The notes under the pieces were generated by a model. It did not search any database. It was not told the origin of the DNA and was given only the letters and a program-made list of their open reading frames with translations. A program made the position numbers and the translations under genes. A DNA stretch of 64,000 bases from an uncultured Bacteroides sp. Lineage in GTDB: Bacteria > Bacteroidota > Bacteroidia > Bacteroidales > Bacteroidaceae. The DNA is taken from assembly GCA_900544675.1 (NCBI GenBank), contig UQVZ01000013.1:1-64000 (forward strand), in the 5' to 3' direction. This document shows positions 8,940 to 17,470 of the stretch, piece after piece. How positions within the stretch are numbered: the stretch's first letter is position 1; each line of letters begins with the position of its first letter.

Positions 8940-10162
8940 ATTTTCCCTTCTATATTGCCCGCCGGTATTTGTTCTCGAAGAAGTCGCACAATGCCATCAA
9001 TGTGATTTCCGCCATTTCCGTGTGCGGTGTGGCACTTGCCACACTGGCATTGGTCTGTACGCTCTCCGTCTTCAACGGGTTTCAAGACCTTGTGGCATCC
9101 TTTTTTACCGCCTTCGACCCCGAACTGCGGATTACGACGGTACGCGGGAAAGTGTTCGACGGGCAAGACCCCCGTGTGCTTGCCTTAAAGCAATTGCCGG
9201 AGGTGGAAGTCTGGTCCCAGTCGCTCGAAGACAAAGCGATGGTGCAATACCAGGGACGCCAGGCTATGGCGGTCATTAAGGGAGTGGAAGATAATTTCGA
9301 CCGCCTTACGCCCATCGACAGCATCTTGTTCGGGCGGGGCGATTTGCTGTTACACGATGAGGTGGCAGACTATGCCATTCCGGGTATTCAGTTGCTTTCC
9401 GCCTTGGGGAGCGGTATCCGTTTCCTCGACCCATTGGAAGTATACGCCCCCCGCAGGGGAGCGAAGGTAAATCTTGCCAATCCTTCTACGGCATTTGTAT
9501 CCGGCAATCTCTTTTCTTCCGGGCTGGTCTTTGCCGTCAATCAAGAGAAATACGATGCGGCATACATCCTTACTTCGCTGGATTTCGCCCGCCGCTTGTT
9601 TCAGTACGATACGGAGGTGAGTGCCATCAACCTTCGTCTGAAGTCCGGCGAGGACATCGACGCGGTGAAAAAGAAAATCCAAAAGCAACTGGGTGAGGAT
9701 TTCCGGGTGGAAGACCGATACGAGCAGCAGGCGGACACTTACCGTATCATGCGCGTGGAGAAACTGATTTCTTACCTTTTCCTTACCTTTATATTAATTA
9801 TAGCTTGCTTCAATGTCATCGGCTCGCTCTCGATGCTCATCATCGACAAGCGCGACGACGTGGTGACCCTGCGCAACTTAGGTGCAAGCGATAGTCAGAT
9901 TGTGCGCATTTTCCTGTTCGAAGGACGGATGATTTCTTTTATCGGTGCCTTTGTCGGAGTGGCATTAGGCTTGTTGCTTTGCTGGCTGCAACAGAAGTTC
10001 GGCTTCATTCGTCTGGGCAGTTCGGGCAGTTTTGTGGTCGATGCCTATCCGGTCAGTGTCGAGGCGGCAGATGTGGTCGTGGTCTTTGTCACGGTTCTTT
10101 TGGTAGGCTTCCTTTCGGTGTGGTATCCTGTTCGTTATCTTAGCAAGCGGTTGCTGAAGTAA
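8936..10162 (+). CDS. LolC/LolE-like FtsX-family ABC permease
   Basis: This 408-aa membrane protein has the FtsX/MacB permease layout. There is one N-terminal membrane helix (about 20-45), a large periplasmic domain (about 50-270) and three C-terminal helices (about 280-400). The start PFYIARRYLFSKKSHNAINVISAISV is typical of lipoprotein-releasing permeases. It would move outer-membrane lipoproteins out of the inner membrane with a LolD-type ATPase encoded elsewhere. The four-base overlap with rbfA indicates an operon. Whether it is LolC or LolE cannot be told from sequence alone. Confidence 0.88.
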   Translation: MNFPFYIARRYLFSKKSHNAINVISAISVCGVALATLALVCTLSVFNGFQDLVASFFTAFDPELRITTVRGKVFDGQDPRVLALKQLPEVEVWSQSLEDKAMVQYQGRQAMAVIKGVEDNFDRLTPIDSILFGRGDLLLHDEVADYAIPGIQLLSALGSGIRFLDPLEVYAPRRGAKVNLANPSTAFVSGNLFSSGLVFAVNQEKYDAAYILTSLDFARRLFQYDTEVSAINLRLKSGEDIDAVKKKIQKQLGEDFRVEDRYEQQADTYRIMRVEKLISYLFLTFILIIACFNVIGSLSMLIIDKRDDVVTLRNLGASDSQIVRIFLFEGRMISFIGAFVGVALGLLLCWLQQKFGFIRLGSSGSFVVDAYPVSVEAADVVVVFVTVLLVGFLSVWYPVRYLSKRLLK

Positions 10163-10181
10163 GCAGTCGATAAAACAGATT

Positions 10182-10325
10182 CTAGCCAAAACTGTGAAGT
10201 AAATTATTCTTGACCGTCATCGTTTTTTCATGCATCAGCTTGTCGAACATTTTGCTCCAGCCATAAGCATACTTCACCGGCGCATTGTCCAGAAACGCGG
10301 TATATTTCTTTCCTGTCTGTTTTCT
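10182..10325 (-). pseudogene. Possible C-terminal remnant of an unknown gene
   Basis: An open stretch of about 47 codons without a start ends in a TAG at 10184-10182. It includes KYTAFLDNAPVKYAYGWSKM and MTVKNNLLHSFG, which look like real protein. No intact gene of this kind is nearby, so it may be the tail of a decayed gene. I do not recognise the family, and chance coding is possible. Confidence 0.3.
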
Positions 10326-10424
10326 TTATATAAATTTACTTTAGGCGCACAGATTTGCATATCCGGAAAATTATTGATAACTTGTCCCCATATTTCAAAT
10401 ACCATAAAAACAACTTTAAACCAA

Positions 10425-12368
10425 ATGAAAAAACAGGCATTTTTATTATTCCTCGCATTGGGAACTTCTTCCGTGTGGGCACAACAAGCCACGGTTACCG
10501 GTCCCGATAACCAGCTCAAAGTAGCGATTACGGTCGAAGAAGGGACCCCGTTCTACGCAGTCACTTACAAAGGCAAAACCATCTTGGAAAAATCGCCGCT
10601 GGGATTTATCTCAAACATAGGAGACTTCAGCAAGAACATGACCTATGTGGGACAAAAAGACCGGACCATCGAAGAGACTTACCGGATGGACCGCATCAAG
10701 CAATCGGAAGTGAACTATCATGCCAACGAATTGACCGTCACCCTTCAGAACGCTGACAAAAAGCCGGTTGACGTGACTTTCCGGGTAAGCGACAACGATG
10801 TGGCGTTCCGCTACGAAATGCCACGCTACGGCGAGACAGGCAGCATCGTTATCGAACAGGAAACCACGGGATTCGACTTCCCTTCGTACACGACGACTTT
10901 CCTTACTCCACAAAGCGACCCGATGATAGGCTGGAAACGCACCAAACCCAGCTACGAAGAAGAATATACAGCCGACGCGCCTCTGACAATGCGCTCGCAA
11001 TACGGCCACGGATTTACTTTCCCCGGTCTGTTCCGCATCGGTGAAGACGGCTGGGCACTGGTCAGCGAAACAGGAGTGGACGCCAAGTATTGCGGCTCGC
11101 ACCTGAGTGACGCCACCACCGAAGGGCTGTTCACCATCGCTTTCCCGATGCCGGAAGAAAACAACGGCAACGGAACCGTGGCACCGGGAATCGGATTGCC
11201 GGGCGTAACTCCTTGGCGTACCATCACAGTGGGCGATAACCTGAAACCCATCGTGGAAACCACCGTCCCCTGGGATGTCGTGGAACCCCGTTTCACTTCG
11301 GAACATACGTACCAATATGGCAAAGGCACATGGAGCTGGATTGTCTGGCAAGACGCCAGCATCAACTACGATGACCAGGTGCGTTTCGTCGACCTGGCTT
11401 CGGCTATGGGCTTCAAGTACACGTTGATTGATAACTGGTGGGATACGAACATCAAGCGCGAAGGCATAGAGAAACTAGCGGAATATGCATGCTCGAAAAA
11501 CGTGGAACTGTTCTTATGGTTCAGCTCCAGCGGTTATTGGAATGACATTGTACAAGGTCCTACCAACCTGATGGTCAGCCCTATCGAGCGCAAACAAGTC
11601 ATGAAATGGATGAAGGAAATCGGCGTAAAAGGCATCAAGGTGGATTTCTTCGGAGGCGACAAGCAAGAAACCATGCGCCTGTACGAAGCCATCCTGAGCG
11701 ATGCCGACGACTACGGGCTGATGGTCATCTTCCACGGTTGCACACTGCCGCGCGGCTGGGAACGCATGTATCCCAACTATGTGGGAAGCGAAGCGGTATT
11801 GGCTTCAGAGAACTTGGTGTTCAACCAGCACTTCGATGACATGGAAGCTTTCAATGCCTGCCTGCATCCGTTCATCCGCAACACGGTGGGCTGCATGGAG
11901 TTTGGCGGCACCTTCTTGAACAAGCGCTATAACCGTACGAACGACGGAGGAACCGTCCGCAAGACGACCGATATCTTCCAACTTGCTACGGCAGTGCTTT
12001 TCCAGAATCCGATACAGAACTTTGCCATTACTCCGAACAACCTGACCGACGCGCCCCAACTGGCTCTCGACTTTCTGAAAGAAGTGCCCACCACCTGGGA
12101 CGAAACGGTATTCCTCGACGGTTATCCCGGCAAATATGTCGTATTGGCACGCCGCCACGGAGACCGTTGGTACATAGCCGGCATCAATGCGCAGAAAGAA
12201 CCGCTGAAACTGACATTGAACCTTCCGATGTGTCAGAAGGGTGACGAGGTATCGTATTACTCGGACGACAAAGACCGTGCCCCTCAGTTGGAGTCACTGA
12301 AGATAAAGAAACCTGCCGAGGTAAAAGTAACCATCCAGCCCGAAGGAGGCGTCATCCTGGTGAAATAA
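10425..12368 (+). CDS. Glycoside hydrolase family 97, retaining-type candidate
   Basis: The ATG at 10425 gives a 647-aa precursor with signal peptide MKKQAFLLFLALGTSSVWA. The N-terminal beta-sandwich (to about 270), the barrel and a C-terminal domain follow the GH97 plan. In the family, SusB-like members invert (alpha-glucosidase) and others retain configuration (alpha-galactosidase, BT1871 type) with an Asp nucleophile. Here GIKVDFFGGDKQ places an Asp at residue 407, where I expect the nucleophile of retaining members. I therefore favour an alpha-galactosidase-like activity, but the substrate is inferred. No SusC/SusD pair adjoins it. A further in-frame start upstream is unlikely because it precedes the signal peptide. 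Confidence 0.88.
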   Translation: MKKQAFLLFLALGTSSVWAQQATVTGPDNQLKVAITVEEGTPFYAVTYKGKTILEKSPLGFISNIGDFSKNMTYVGQKDRTIEETYRMDRIKQSEVNYHANELTVTLQNADKKPVDVTFRVSDNDVAFRYEMPRYGETGSIVIEQETTGFDFPSYTTTFLTPQSDPMIGWKRTKPSYEEEYTADAPLTMRSQYGHGFTFPGLFRIGEDGWALVSETGVDAKYCGSHLSDATTEGLFTIAFPMPEENNGNGTVAPGIGLPGVTPWRTITVGDNLKPIVETTVPWDVVEPRFTSEHTYQYGKGTWSWIVWQDASINYDDQVRFVDLASAMGFKYTLIDNWWDTNIKREGIEKLAEYACSKNVELFLWFSSSGYWNDIVQGPTNLMVSPIERKQVMKWMKEIGVKGIKVDFFGGDKQETMRLYEAILSDADDYGLMVIFHGCTLPRGWERMYPNYVGSEAVLASENLVFNQHFDDMEAFNACLHPFIRNTVGCMEFGGTFLNKRYNRTNDGGTVRKTTDIFQLATAVLFQNPIQNFAITPNNLTDAPQLALDFLKEVPTTWDETVFLDGYPGKYVVLARRHGDRWYIAGINAQKEPLKLTLNLPMCQKGDEVSYYSDDKDRAPQLESLKIKKPAEVKVTIQPEGGVILVK

Positions 12369-12390
12369 TCTTATCAGGTTTGGAAGAAAC

Positions 12391-12439
12391 TATCCTGCAA
12401 CGCCCCAATAAATACAGCTTTATGGGTCGATGCAGGATA
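12391..12439 (+). terminator. Possible hairpin after the GH97 gene
   Basis: TATCCTGCA (12391-12399) and TGCAGGATA (12431-12439) are perfect complements, separated by 31 bases. There is only a weak T-rich tail, so terminator function is uncertain. Otherwise 12369-12578 shows nothing I can support. Confidence 0.4.
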
Positions 12440-12578
12440 TATCTTTCTGACAAAAGAAAACATCTGTGTCTATCTACTTATCAAATTCATTGAATCAAAA
12501 GTAGCACTTTTGTGTTGCATAGTATATTTTAAAGAAAACAAAAAGCCTCAAAACCAAATGGTTAAGAGGCTACACCTG

Positions 12579-12664
12579 TACTCGAAGCGGGACTTGAACC
12601 CGCACAGCCATCACTGGCCAAGGGATTTTAAGTCCCTCGTGTCTACCGATTCCACCATTCGAGC
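12579..12664 (-). tRNA. tRNA-Leu (TAA)
   Basis: The 86-nt minus-strand sequence folds as a class II tRNA. The acceptor is GCTCGAA with TTCGAGT, followed by discriminator A; the anticodon loop is ACTTAAAAT (anticodon TAA), there is a long variable arm, and the T arm is GCGGGTTCAAGTCCCGC. CCA is not encoded. It lies 18 bp downstream of tRNA-Gly. Confidence 0.95.
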
Positions 12665-12682
12665 AACCTTATAAAGAACAAG

Positions 12683-12755
12683 AGCGGAAAACGAGACTCG
12701 AACTCGCGACCCCAACCTTGGCAAGGTTGTGCTCTACCAACTGAGCTATTTCCGC
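12683..12755 (-). tRNA. tRNA-Gly (GCC)
   Basis: The 73-nt minus-strand sequence has acceptor arms GCGGAAA and TTTCCGC with discriminator T, a D arm AGCTCAGTTGGTAGAGC, anticodon GCC within CTTGCCAAG, and T arm CGAGTTCGAGTCTCG. It is probably co-transcribed with tRNA-Leu from the promoter at 12767-12798. Confidence 0.95.
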
Positions 12756-12766
12756 GTTTACGGGTG

Positions 12767-12798
12767 CAAATGTAGGGAGTTTTATGATATGCTCCAAA
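12767..12798 (-). promoter_or_regulatory. Full promoter of the tRNA-Gly/tRNA-Leu unit
   Basis: On the minus strand a -33 TTTG (12795-12798) is separated by 20 bp from a -7 TACATTTG (12767-12774). Both boxes and the spacing match the Bacteroides consensus. Confidence 0.85.
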
Positions 12799-12834
12799 CA
12801 TTTTACCCGTTTTTTCTTTTTACCGATATGCTTT

Positions 12835-14175
12835 TTAACGTCCTAAAAGCGATTTCTCAGCTTGTGCCACCGCTTCGAAATGAAATCCTTTCCATACCTG
12901 ATCCATCAGTGCCGAAATCTTGTCATTGCACAGATTGCCGATACTTCCGGCATGGGTATGATGCACTTCCTTTGAATGAGTGAACTTGCCGGCTTCAATA
13001 TCCAAGCCGACCTTCTTATAGGCATCCCTAAACGGCATTCCTTCGGAAGCCAGACGGTTGACTTCTTCTACACTGAACATATACAGGTATTTGTCATCAT
13101 CCAGGATGTGTTCGTTCACCTTAATCCGTTCCATGATGTATGCCGACATACGTAGGCAATCGAGCAATTCGCCAAAAGCAGGAAGGAATACTTCCTTGAT
13201 AATCTGCAAGTCGCGGAAATATCCCGAAGGCAGGTTATTCATAATCATCATCACCTGTTGGGGAAGCGACTGGATTTTATTGCATTTGGCACGGGTCAAC
13301 TCGAATACATCAGGGTTTTTCTTGTGAGGCATGATGCTGGAACCCGTGGTACATTCATCGGGCAACTTCACGAAGCCGAAATTCTGGCAACTGAACATAC
13401 AGGCATCGAAAGCCATCTTCGAAACCGTACCGGCAATGGAAGCCAAGGCAAACGCTACGTTACGTTCCATCTTTCCACGTCCCATCTGGGCATAGACCAC
13501 ATTGTAATTCATCGAATCGAAACCCAAGAGACGGGTGGTCATCTCGCGGTCTAAGGGGAAGGAAGAACCGTATCCGGCCGCAGAACCGAGCGGATTGCGA
13601 TTGCACATCTTGTAAGCTGCTTGCAAGAAGAGCATATCATCGACCAGACTCTCGGCGTATGCACCAAACCACAAGCCGAATGAAGAAGGCATGGCTATCT
13701 GCAAGTGGGTATAACCGGGCATCAGCACATCTTTATACTTGTCGCTTTGCGCTATCAAGACACGGAACAAGTCTTCTACCGCCTCTGCCACTTTCTGTAT
13801 CTGTTCGCGGGTGAATAGCTTCAGGTCTACCAATACCTGGTCGTTGCGCGAACGGCCGCTATGGATTTTCTTGCCCACATCGCCCAGTTTACGCGTCAGC
13901 ATCAGTTCTACCTGAGAATGAACGTCTTCTACGCCGTCTTCGATGACAAACTCTCCCTTTTCCGCTGTAGCATAAATGCGTTTCAACTCTTCCAGCAAAA
14001 CTTTCAGCTCATCAGCCGTAAGCAAACCGATGCTCTCCAGCATCGTGATGTGCGCCATCGAGCCTAACACATCATGCTTTGCCAGGTAAAGGTCCATCTC
14101 GCGGTCACGTCCGACGGTAAAGCGGTCGATTTCCTCGTTCACCTGTACACTTTTTTCCCAAAGTTTCTGTCCCAT
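12835..14175 (-). CDS. argH: Argininosuccinate lyase
   Basis: The 446-aa protein splits argininosuccinate into arginine and fumarate, the last step of arginine synthesis. GSSIMPHKKNPDVFEL is the fumarase/aspartase superfamily signature with the catalytic Ser loop, and HSGRSRNDQVLVDLKLF is the argininosuccinate lyase motif. I start at the ATG at 14175 (MGQKLWEKS), the usual N-terminus; upstream in-frame sequence is the shadow of the neighbouring gene. It lies 11 bp after the SRPBCC gene, so the two are probably co-transcribed. Confidence 0.95.
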   Translation of the reverse strand: MGQKLWEKSVQVNEEIDRFTVGRDREMDLYLAKHDVLGSMAHITMLESIGLLTADELKVLLEELKRIYATAEKGEFVIEDGVEDVHSQVELMLTRKLGDVGKKIHSGRSRNDQVLVDLKLFTREQIQKVAEAVEDLFRVLIAQSDKYKDVLMPGYTHLQIAMPSSFGLWFGAYAESLVDDMLFLQAAYKMCNRNPLGSAAGYGSSFPLDREMTTRLLGFDSMNYNVVYAQMGRGKMERNVAFALASIAGTVSKMAFDACMFSCQNFGFVKLPDECTTGSSIMPHKKNPDVFELTRAKCNKIQSLPQQVMMIMNNLPSGYFRDLQIIKEVFLPAFGELLDCLRMSAYIMERIKVNEHILDDDKYLYMFSVEEVNRLASEGMPFRDAYKKVGLDIEAGKFTHSKEVHHTHAGSIGNLCNDKISALMDQVWKGFHFEAVAQAEKSLLGR

Positions 14176-14186
14176 ACTGTCATCTT

Positions 14187-14612
14187 TTAATAAGGAATCA
14201 TGGCAAGCATGTCCGCCAGCTTCTCTACACCTTCCTGTAAAGGTTTGGAAACCATCGCCTTCATAAATGCATTCACTTCGGCACGAATGGTCACCTTCAT
14301 CTTTGCGTCGGTCTCGTTTTCCGGAAGAATCTGTATCCACAGGTTCATTGGGATAGGTGTCTTATCGCCTTCGAACTTGATGCACTTCATCGGTTCACGC
14401 TCGATGATACGGAGCGTAAGGCTGACACCTTGCACCTTCAAGGTAAGCGAATCCTGGTCGAAAACCAAGTCTTCCACCTTACCGGGGAAACGGTCTTTCA
14501 ATTCACTCAGTCTTTCGCGCACCGAAGCCAGGTTGTTCAAGTCCGCCAGTTTCGTATAGACCCGTTCCTGCGGATAAGGAACATGCTTCACACTACTTTC
14601 AAATTGTACCAT
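14187..14612 (-). CDS. SRPBCC (START-like) family protein
   Basis: This 141-aa protein has the START-like helix-grip pattern: a first strand FESSVKHVPYPQERVYTKLAD, antiparallel strands in the middle (LTLKVQGVSLTLRIIER) and a long C-terminal helix (FMKAMVSKPLQEGVEKLADML). Family members bind small hydrophobic ligands, but no ligand can be read from the sequence. The gene sits between pyrE and argH, separated from pyrE by a hairpin repeat. A metabolic link is not evident. The domain call is solid and the function is unknown. Confidence 0.8.
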   Translation of the reverse strand: MVQFESSVKHVPYPQERVYTKLADLNNLASVRERLSELKDRFPGKVEDLVFDQDSLTLKVQGVSLTLRIIEREPMKCIKFEGDKTPIPMNLWIQILPENETDAKMKVTIRAEVNAFMKAMVSKPLQEGVEKLADMLAMIPY

Positions 14613-14626
14613 ATTATATATAATTA

Positions 14627-14691
14627 AACACAGAAATACAGAGGCACAAAGGCGGCCTTACCCTCTCTGTGTCTTTGCATCCCTGTGTTCG
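14627..14691 (-). repeat. Tandem-unit hairpin, ACACAGAG family
   Basis: Imperfect arms such as AACACAGAAATACAGAGG and CTCTCTGTGTCTTTGC face each other between the SRPBCC gene and pyrE. A related element lies at 49229-49309. It could stop or attenuate transcription after pyrE. Confidence 0.65.
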
Positions 14692-14707
14692 ATTTGTATG
14701 TCTTTAT

Positions 14708-15343
14708 TTATTTTCCCGTCCAATGTGCCGGATCTTTTCTCCATGCCTGCAGGATAGGAATATCCTGTTCATCAATGTAATTGGTCTTCAGGGCAGCGTC
14801 CAATACAGCATTGTAGTTGGTCAGAGTAACCAATTCCACCTTCGCTTCCTTGAATGCCTCTACCGAAACATCGAATCCGTAAGTGAACGAAGCCACCATA
14901 CCGATGACATTGCATCCGTTCTGACGGATAGCGTTGACGGCTTTCAAGCTGCTTCCGCCCGTTGATATCAAATCTTCTACCACTACCACCTTCATTCCCG
15001 GACGAAGCTCACCTTCAATCAGATTTTCCAGTCCGTGGTCTTTAGGGCTCGAACGCACATACACGAACGGAAGGTTCAGTTCTTCCGCAACCAATGCGCC
15101 TTGGGGAATGGCACCTGTAGCGACCCCCGCAATAGCATCCACTTCTCCAAACCGTTCTAAAATGATACGGCACAACTCCAATTTGACAAAATTCCGCAAA
15201 GCCGGATAAGACAAGGTCTTACGGTTGTCACAATAAATAGGGGATTTCCAACCCGATGCCCACGTAAAAGGGTTAGCGGGTTGAATCTTAACAGCTTTTA
15301 CCTTCAGCAATTTTTCTGCAAATAATCTTTCCAAAGCTTTCAT
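14708..15343 (-). CDS. pyrE: Orotate phosphoribosyltransferase
   Basis: The 211-aa protein joins orotate and PRPP to give OMP in pyrimidine synthesis. VVVVEDLISTGGSS is the PRPP-binding motif, WKSPIYCDNRKTLSYP the N-terminal substrate region, and VYVRSSPKDHG the flexible-loop segment. Length is normal. The promoter at 15372-15379 probably drives pyrE, with some read-through into the SRPBCC gene and argH past the hairpin repeat. Confidence 0.95.
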   Translation of the reverse strand: MKALERLFAEKLLKVKAVKIQPANPFTWASGWKSPIYCDNRKTLSYPALRNFVKLELCRIILERFGEVDAIAGVATGAIPQGALVAEELNLPFVYVRSSPKDHGLENLIEGELRPGMKVVVVEDLISTGGSSLKAVNAIRQNGCNVIGMVASFTYGFDVSVEAFKEAKVELVTLTNYNAVLDAALKTNYIDEQDIPILQAWRKDPAHWTGK

Positions 15344-15371
15344 AACTCATTGATCTGATAAATATCAAATG

Positions 15372-15379
15372 CAAAAATA
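15372..15379 (-). promoter_or_regulatory. -7 element for pyrE
   Basis: On the minus strand TATTTTTG fits TAnnTTTG, 29 bp upstream of the pyrE start. Confidence 0.6.
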
Positions 15380-15440
15380 TGGAAAAGCTACGTGATTATG
15401 AAATATATAACAAATTTTTTAATGAAAACTTCGAAAAGTC

Positions 15441-16130
15441 CTATTTTGCCCATGCCAGAGTTACGACACTGATACGGATGCCTTCGATAGCCGAAAGGGC
15501 ATCGGCACAGGCTACAAGCGTGGCGCCGGTGGTCAGCACATCGTCTACCAGCAGAACGTGTTTCCCCGACAAAGATGCCGCATCGGGCGTGGCACGGAAC
15601 AGGTTTTCCACATTCATCCAACGGGCATAGCCGCTCTTATGGGTCTGTGTGGCATTGTTGCGCACCCGGAACAGCACGTTCCGGCATAGCGGCAAGCCGG
15701 TCTTGCGGGCAATGCCTCGCGCCAGGAGTTCACTCTGGTTGTATCCCCTCTGCCGTTCGCGGGCGCGGTACAAAGGTACGGGAAGCAGGCAATCGATGCC
15801 TTCGAAAAAGCCGGTCGGAAGCAATTCGCTTCCTATCCATTCGCCCATTGTAACACAAAGCCTGCGCCGGTTATGGTATTTCATCGCATACAAGACGCGT
15901 GCCACCTTGCCGCCCTTGGCATAATAGAACAATGCCGACACACGCTCTACCGGGAAACGTCCCCAAAAGCAACGCTCCATCTCATTTCCCACCTTATTAT
16001 ATAGATGGGTATAAGGCAAAGACGAAGCGCAATGCAGGCACAACCCTTCCTCGCCAGCCAGCAAACGTTTTCCGCACGCCACGCACAAGCGAGGGAAAAA
16101 GAAATCGCGAAGGTCAGTCCACAAACCCAT
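15441..16130 (-). CDS. comF: ComF-family phosphoribosyltransferase-like protein
   Basis: This 229-aa protein has an N-terminal four-cysteine zinc finger (C16, C19, C31, C34) and a C-terminal type I PRTase fold with HVLLVDDVLTTGAT near residues 190-203. In competent bacteria ComF helps DNA uptake, but the family is widespread and its role in Bacteroidales is not established. The start overlaps the end of recX by 17 bp, which indicates an operon prmC-recX-comF. Length and motifs are complete. Confidence 0.92.
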   Translation of the reverse strand: MGLWTDLRDFFFPRLCVACGKRLLAGEEGLCLHCASSLPYTHLYNKVGNEMERCFWGRFPVERVSALFYYAKGGKVARVLYAMKYHNRRRLCVTMGEWIGSELLPTGFFEGIDCLLPVPLYRARERQRGYNQSELLARGIARKTGLPLCRNVLFRVRNNATQTHKSGYARWMNVENLFRATPDAASLSGKHVLLVDDVLTTGATLVACADALSAIEGIRISVVTLAWAK

Positions 16131-16593
16131 CTTCTTCCACTTGCTGGACGTAACGCTTGATTTCTTCTACCGTGAAGCCTTTCGTCACGGCAAAACGGAG
16201 CAGCTTCATCGCCCGTTCGTATTCGTTCTTACCCGTCACCGACTTACGCTTCTGGGCAAGCACCTCGCGCAAGATGCGGCTATACTCTTCTTCGTCTATA
16301 TCTTCCAGCCCGGCGGAAATGGCTTCATTCGGCAAATGCTTCATCCGCAATGCCTGGCTTATCTTATTCCTGCCCCATCGGGCAAAGCGGTACTTGTCGC
16401 GCACAAAAGCCCGGCAATAGCGGACAGCATCAATGAAACGGTCTTGTTGCAACGAGGCAAGGATACGGGCTTTTTCCGCTTCACCGGCTCCCCACTGGTC
16501 CAACTTCTGCGCCACCTCTTCCACGCACCGCTCCGCATGCACGCAATAGGCTTCCGCCTTGTTTTTCAATTCTTTTTCCGTATAAGTCTTCAT
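16114..16593 (-). CDS. recX: Regulatory protein RecX
   Basis: The 159-aa protein shows the three-helix tandem repeats of RecX: AYCVHAERCVEEVAQKLDQWG, then FARWGRNKISQALRMKHL, then RAMKLLRFAVTKGFTVEEI. RecX limits RecA filament growth. It is not next to recA here, but lies between prmC (4-bp overlap) and comF (17-bp overlap), so it is tightly coupled to both. Confidence 0.9.
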   Translation of the reverse strand: MKTYTEKELKNKAEAYCVHAERCVEEVAQKLDQWGAGEAEKARILASLQQDRFIDAVRYCRAFVRDKYRFARWGRNKISQALRMKHLPNEAISAGLEDIDEEEYSRILREVLAQKRKSVTGKNEYERAMKLLRFAVTKGFTVEEIKRYVQQVEEDGFVD

Positions 16594-17432
16594 GGTCTTT
16601 TCGCTTTTACCATACGGTCGTTGCCCGACAGGTCTTTCCGCAATTCCACGTCCCGGTAGCCCATGCTCCGGAGCAAACTTACCGTTTCACCGCCGTATGC
16701 CTGATTGATTTCATAATATAAGCTGCCTTCGGGAGCCAATTGCCTGATTCCCAGCTCCGCGATTCTCCGATAGAACAACAAGGGGTCGTCATCGGGCACG
16801 AACAAGGCTTGCCCGGGTTCCCAGTCGAGCACGTTCCGCTCCATACCCGCCTTCTCCCGCTCACGGATATAGGGAGGATTGCTCACGAATATATCTGCAT
16901 CGGGCATCGGAACTATATCCGTCAGCACATCCACCCGAGTGCATCCGACGGAGACCCCGTTGCGCTCCGCATTCCGCCTTGCCACAGAGAGCGCCGCATC
17001 GGAAATATCCCATGCCGACACGCGGCTATCGGGCAAGAGCCGTGCCAACGAGACCGCTATACAACCGCTTCCCGTACCGATGTCCAGCACACGAAGCCCC
17101 CTCCGGGAAGCATTGTCGGCTACAATCCATTCCACCAGCTCCGCGGTTTCGGGACGGGGAATCAACACGTTTTCGTTTACATAAAAAGGCATGCCGAGAA
17201 ACGAAGCCTCGCCGATAATGTACTGGAAAGGCTCGAAACGCTTCAGACGGGAAAGAATATCTTCGAGCTTCTCGTGCTCGTTCTTCGAAAAATTCCTATC
17301 TTTGCCCGCATATAAGTCGAGGGCGGAAAAATGGAACACTTCGGTCAGGATTCCTTTCGCCAAAGCCTTCGCTTCCGGGTCGGGATACAAGCCCGAAAGC
17401 GACTGGACAATATGGGTATAAAGTGGATGCAT
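16590..17432 (-). CDS. prmC: Release factor glutamine methyltransferase PrmC
   Basis: The 280-aa protein methylates the Gln of the GGQ motif in peptide release factors. It has the N-terminal helical domain, the SAM motif VLDIGTGSGCIAVSL and the substrate motif FVSNPPY typical of N5-glutamine methyltransferases. I use the ATG at 17432 (MHPLYTHIVQ). It leads the prmC-recX-comF operon and is divergent from ribD, with a -7 box at 17440-17447. Confidence 0.94.
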   Translation of the reverse strand: MHPLYTHIVQSLSGLYPDPEAKALAKGILTEVFHFSALDLYAGKDRNFSKNEHEKLEDILSRLKRFEPFQYIIGEASFLGMPFYVNENVLIPRPETAELVEWIVADNASRRGLRVLDIGTGSGCIAVSLARLLPDSRVSAWDISDAALSVARRNAERNGVSVGCTRVDVLTDIVPMPDADIFVSNPPYIREREKAGMERNVLDWEPGQALFVPDDDPLLFYRRIAELGIRQLAPEGSLYYEINQAYGGETVSLLRSMGYRDVELRKDLSGNDRMVKAKRP

Positions 17433-17439
17433 AATGCCA

Positions 17440-17447
17440 CAAAGGTA
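17440..17447 (-). promoter_or_regulatory. -7 element for prmC-recX-comF
   Basis: On the minus strand TACCTTTG lies only 8 bp upstream of the prmC start. The leader would be extremely short, so a start slightly further inside is conceivable. A second TATCTTTG at 17297-17304 on the plus strand inside prmC could serve ribD. Confidence 0.5.
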
Positions 17448-17470
17448 CAAAAAGATAGAAACATACGACT

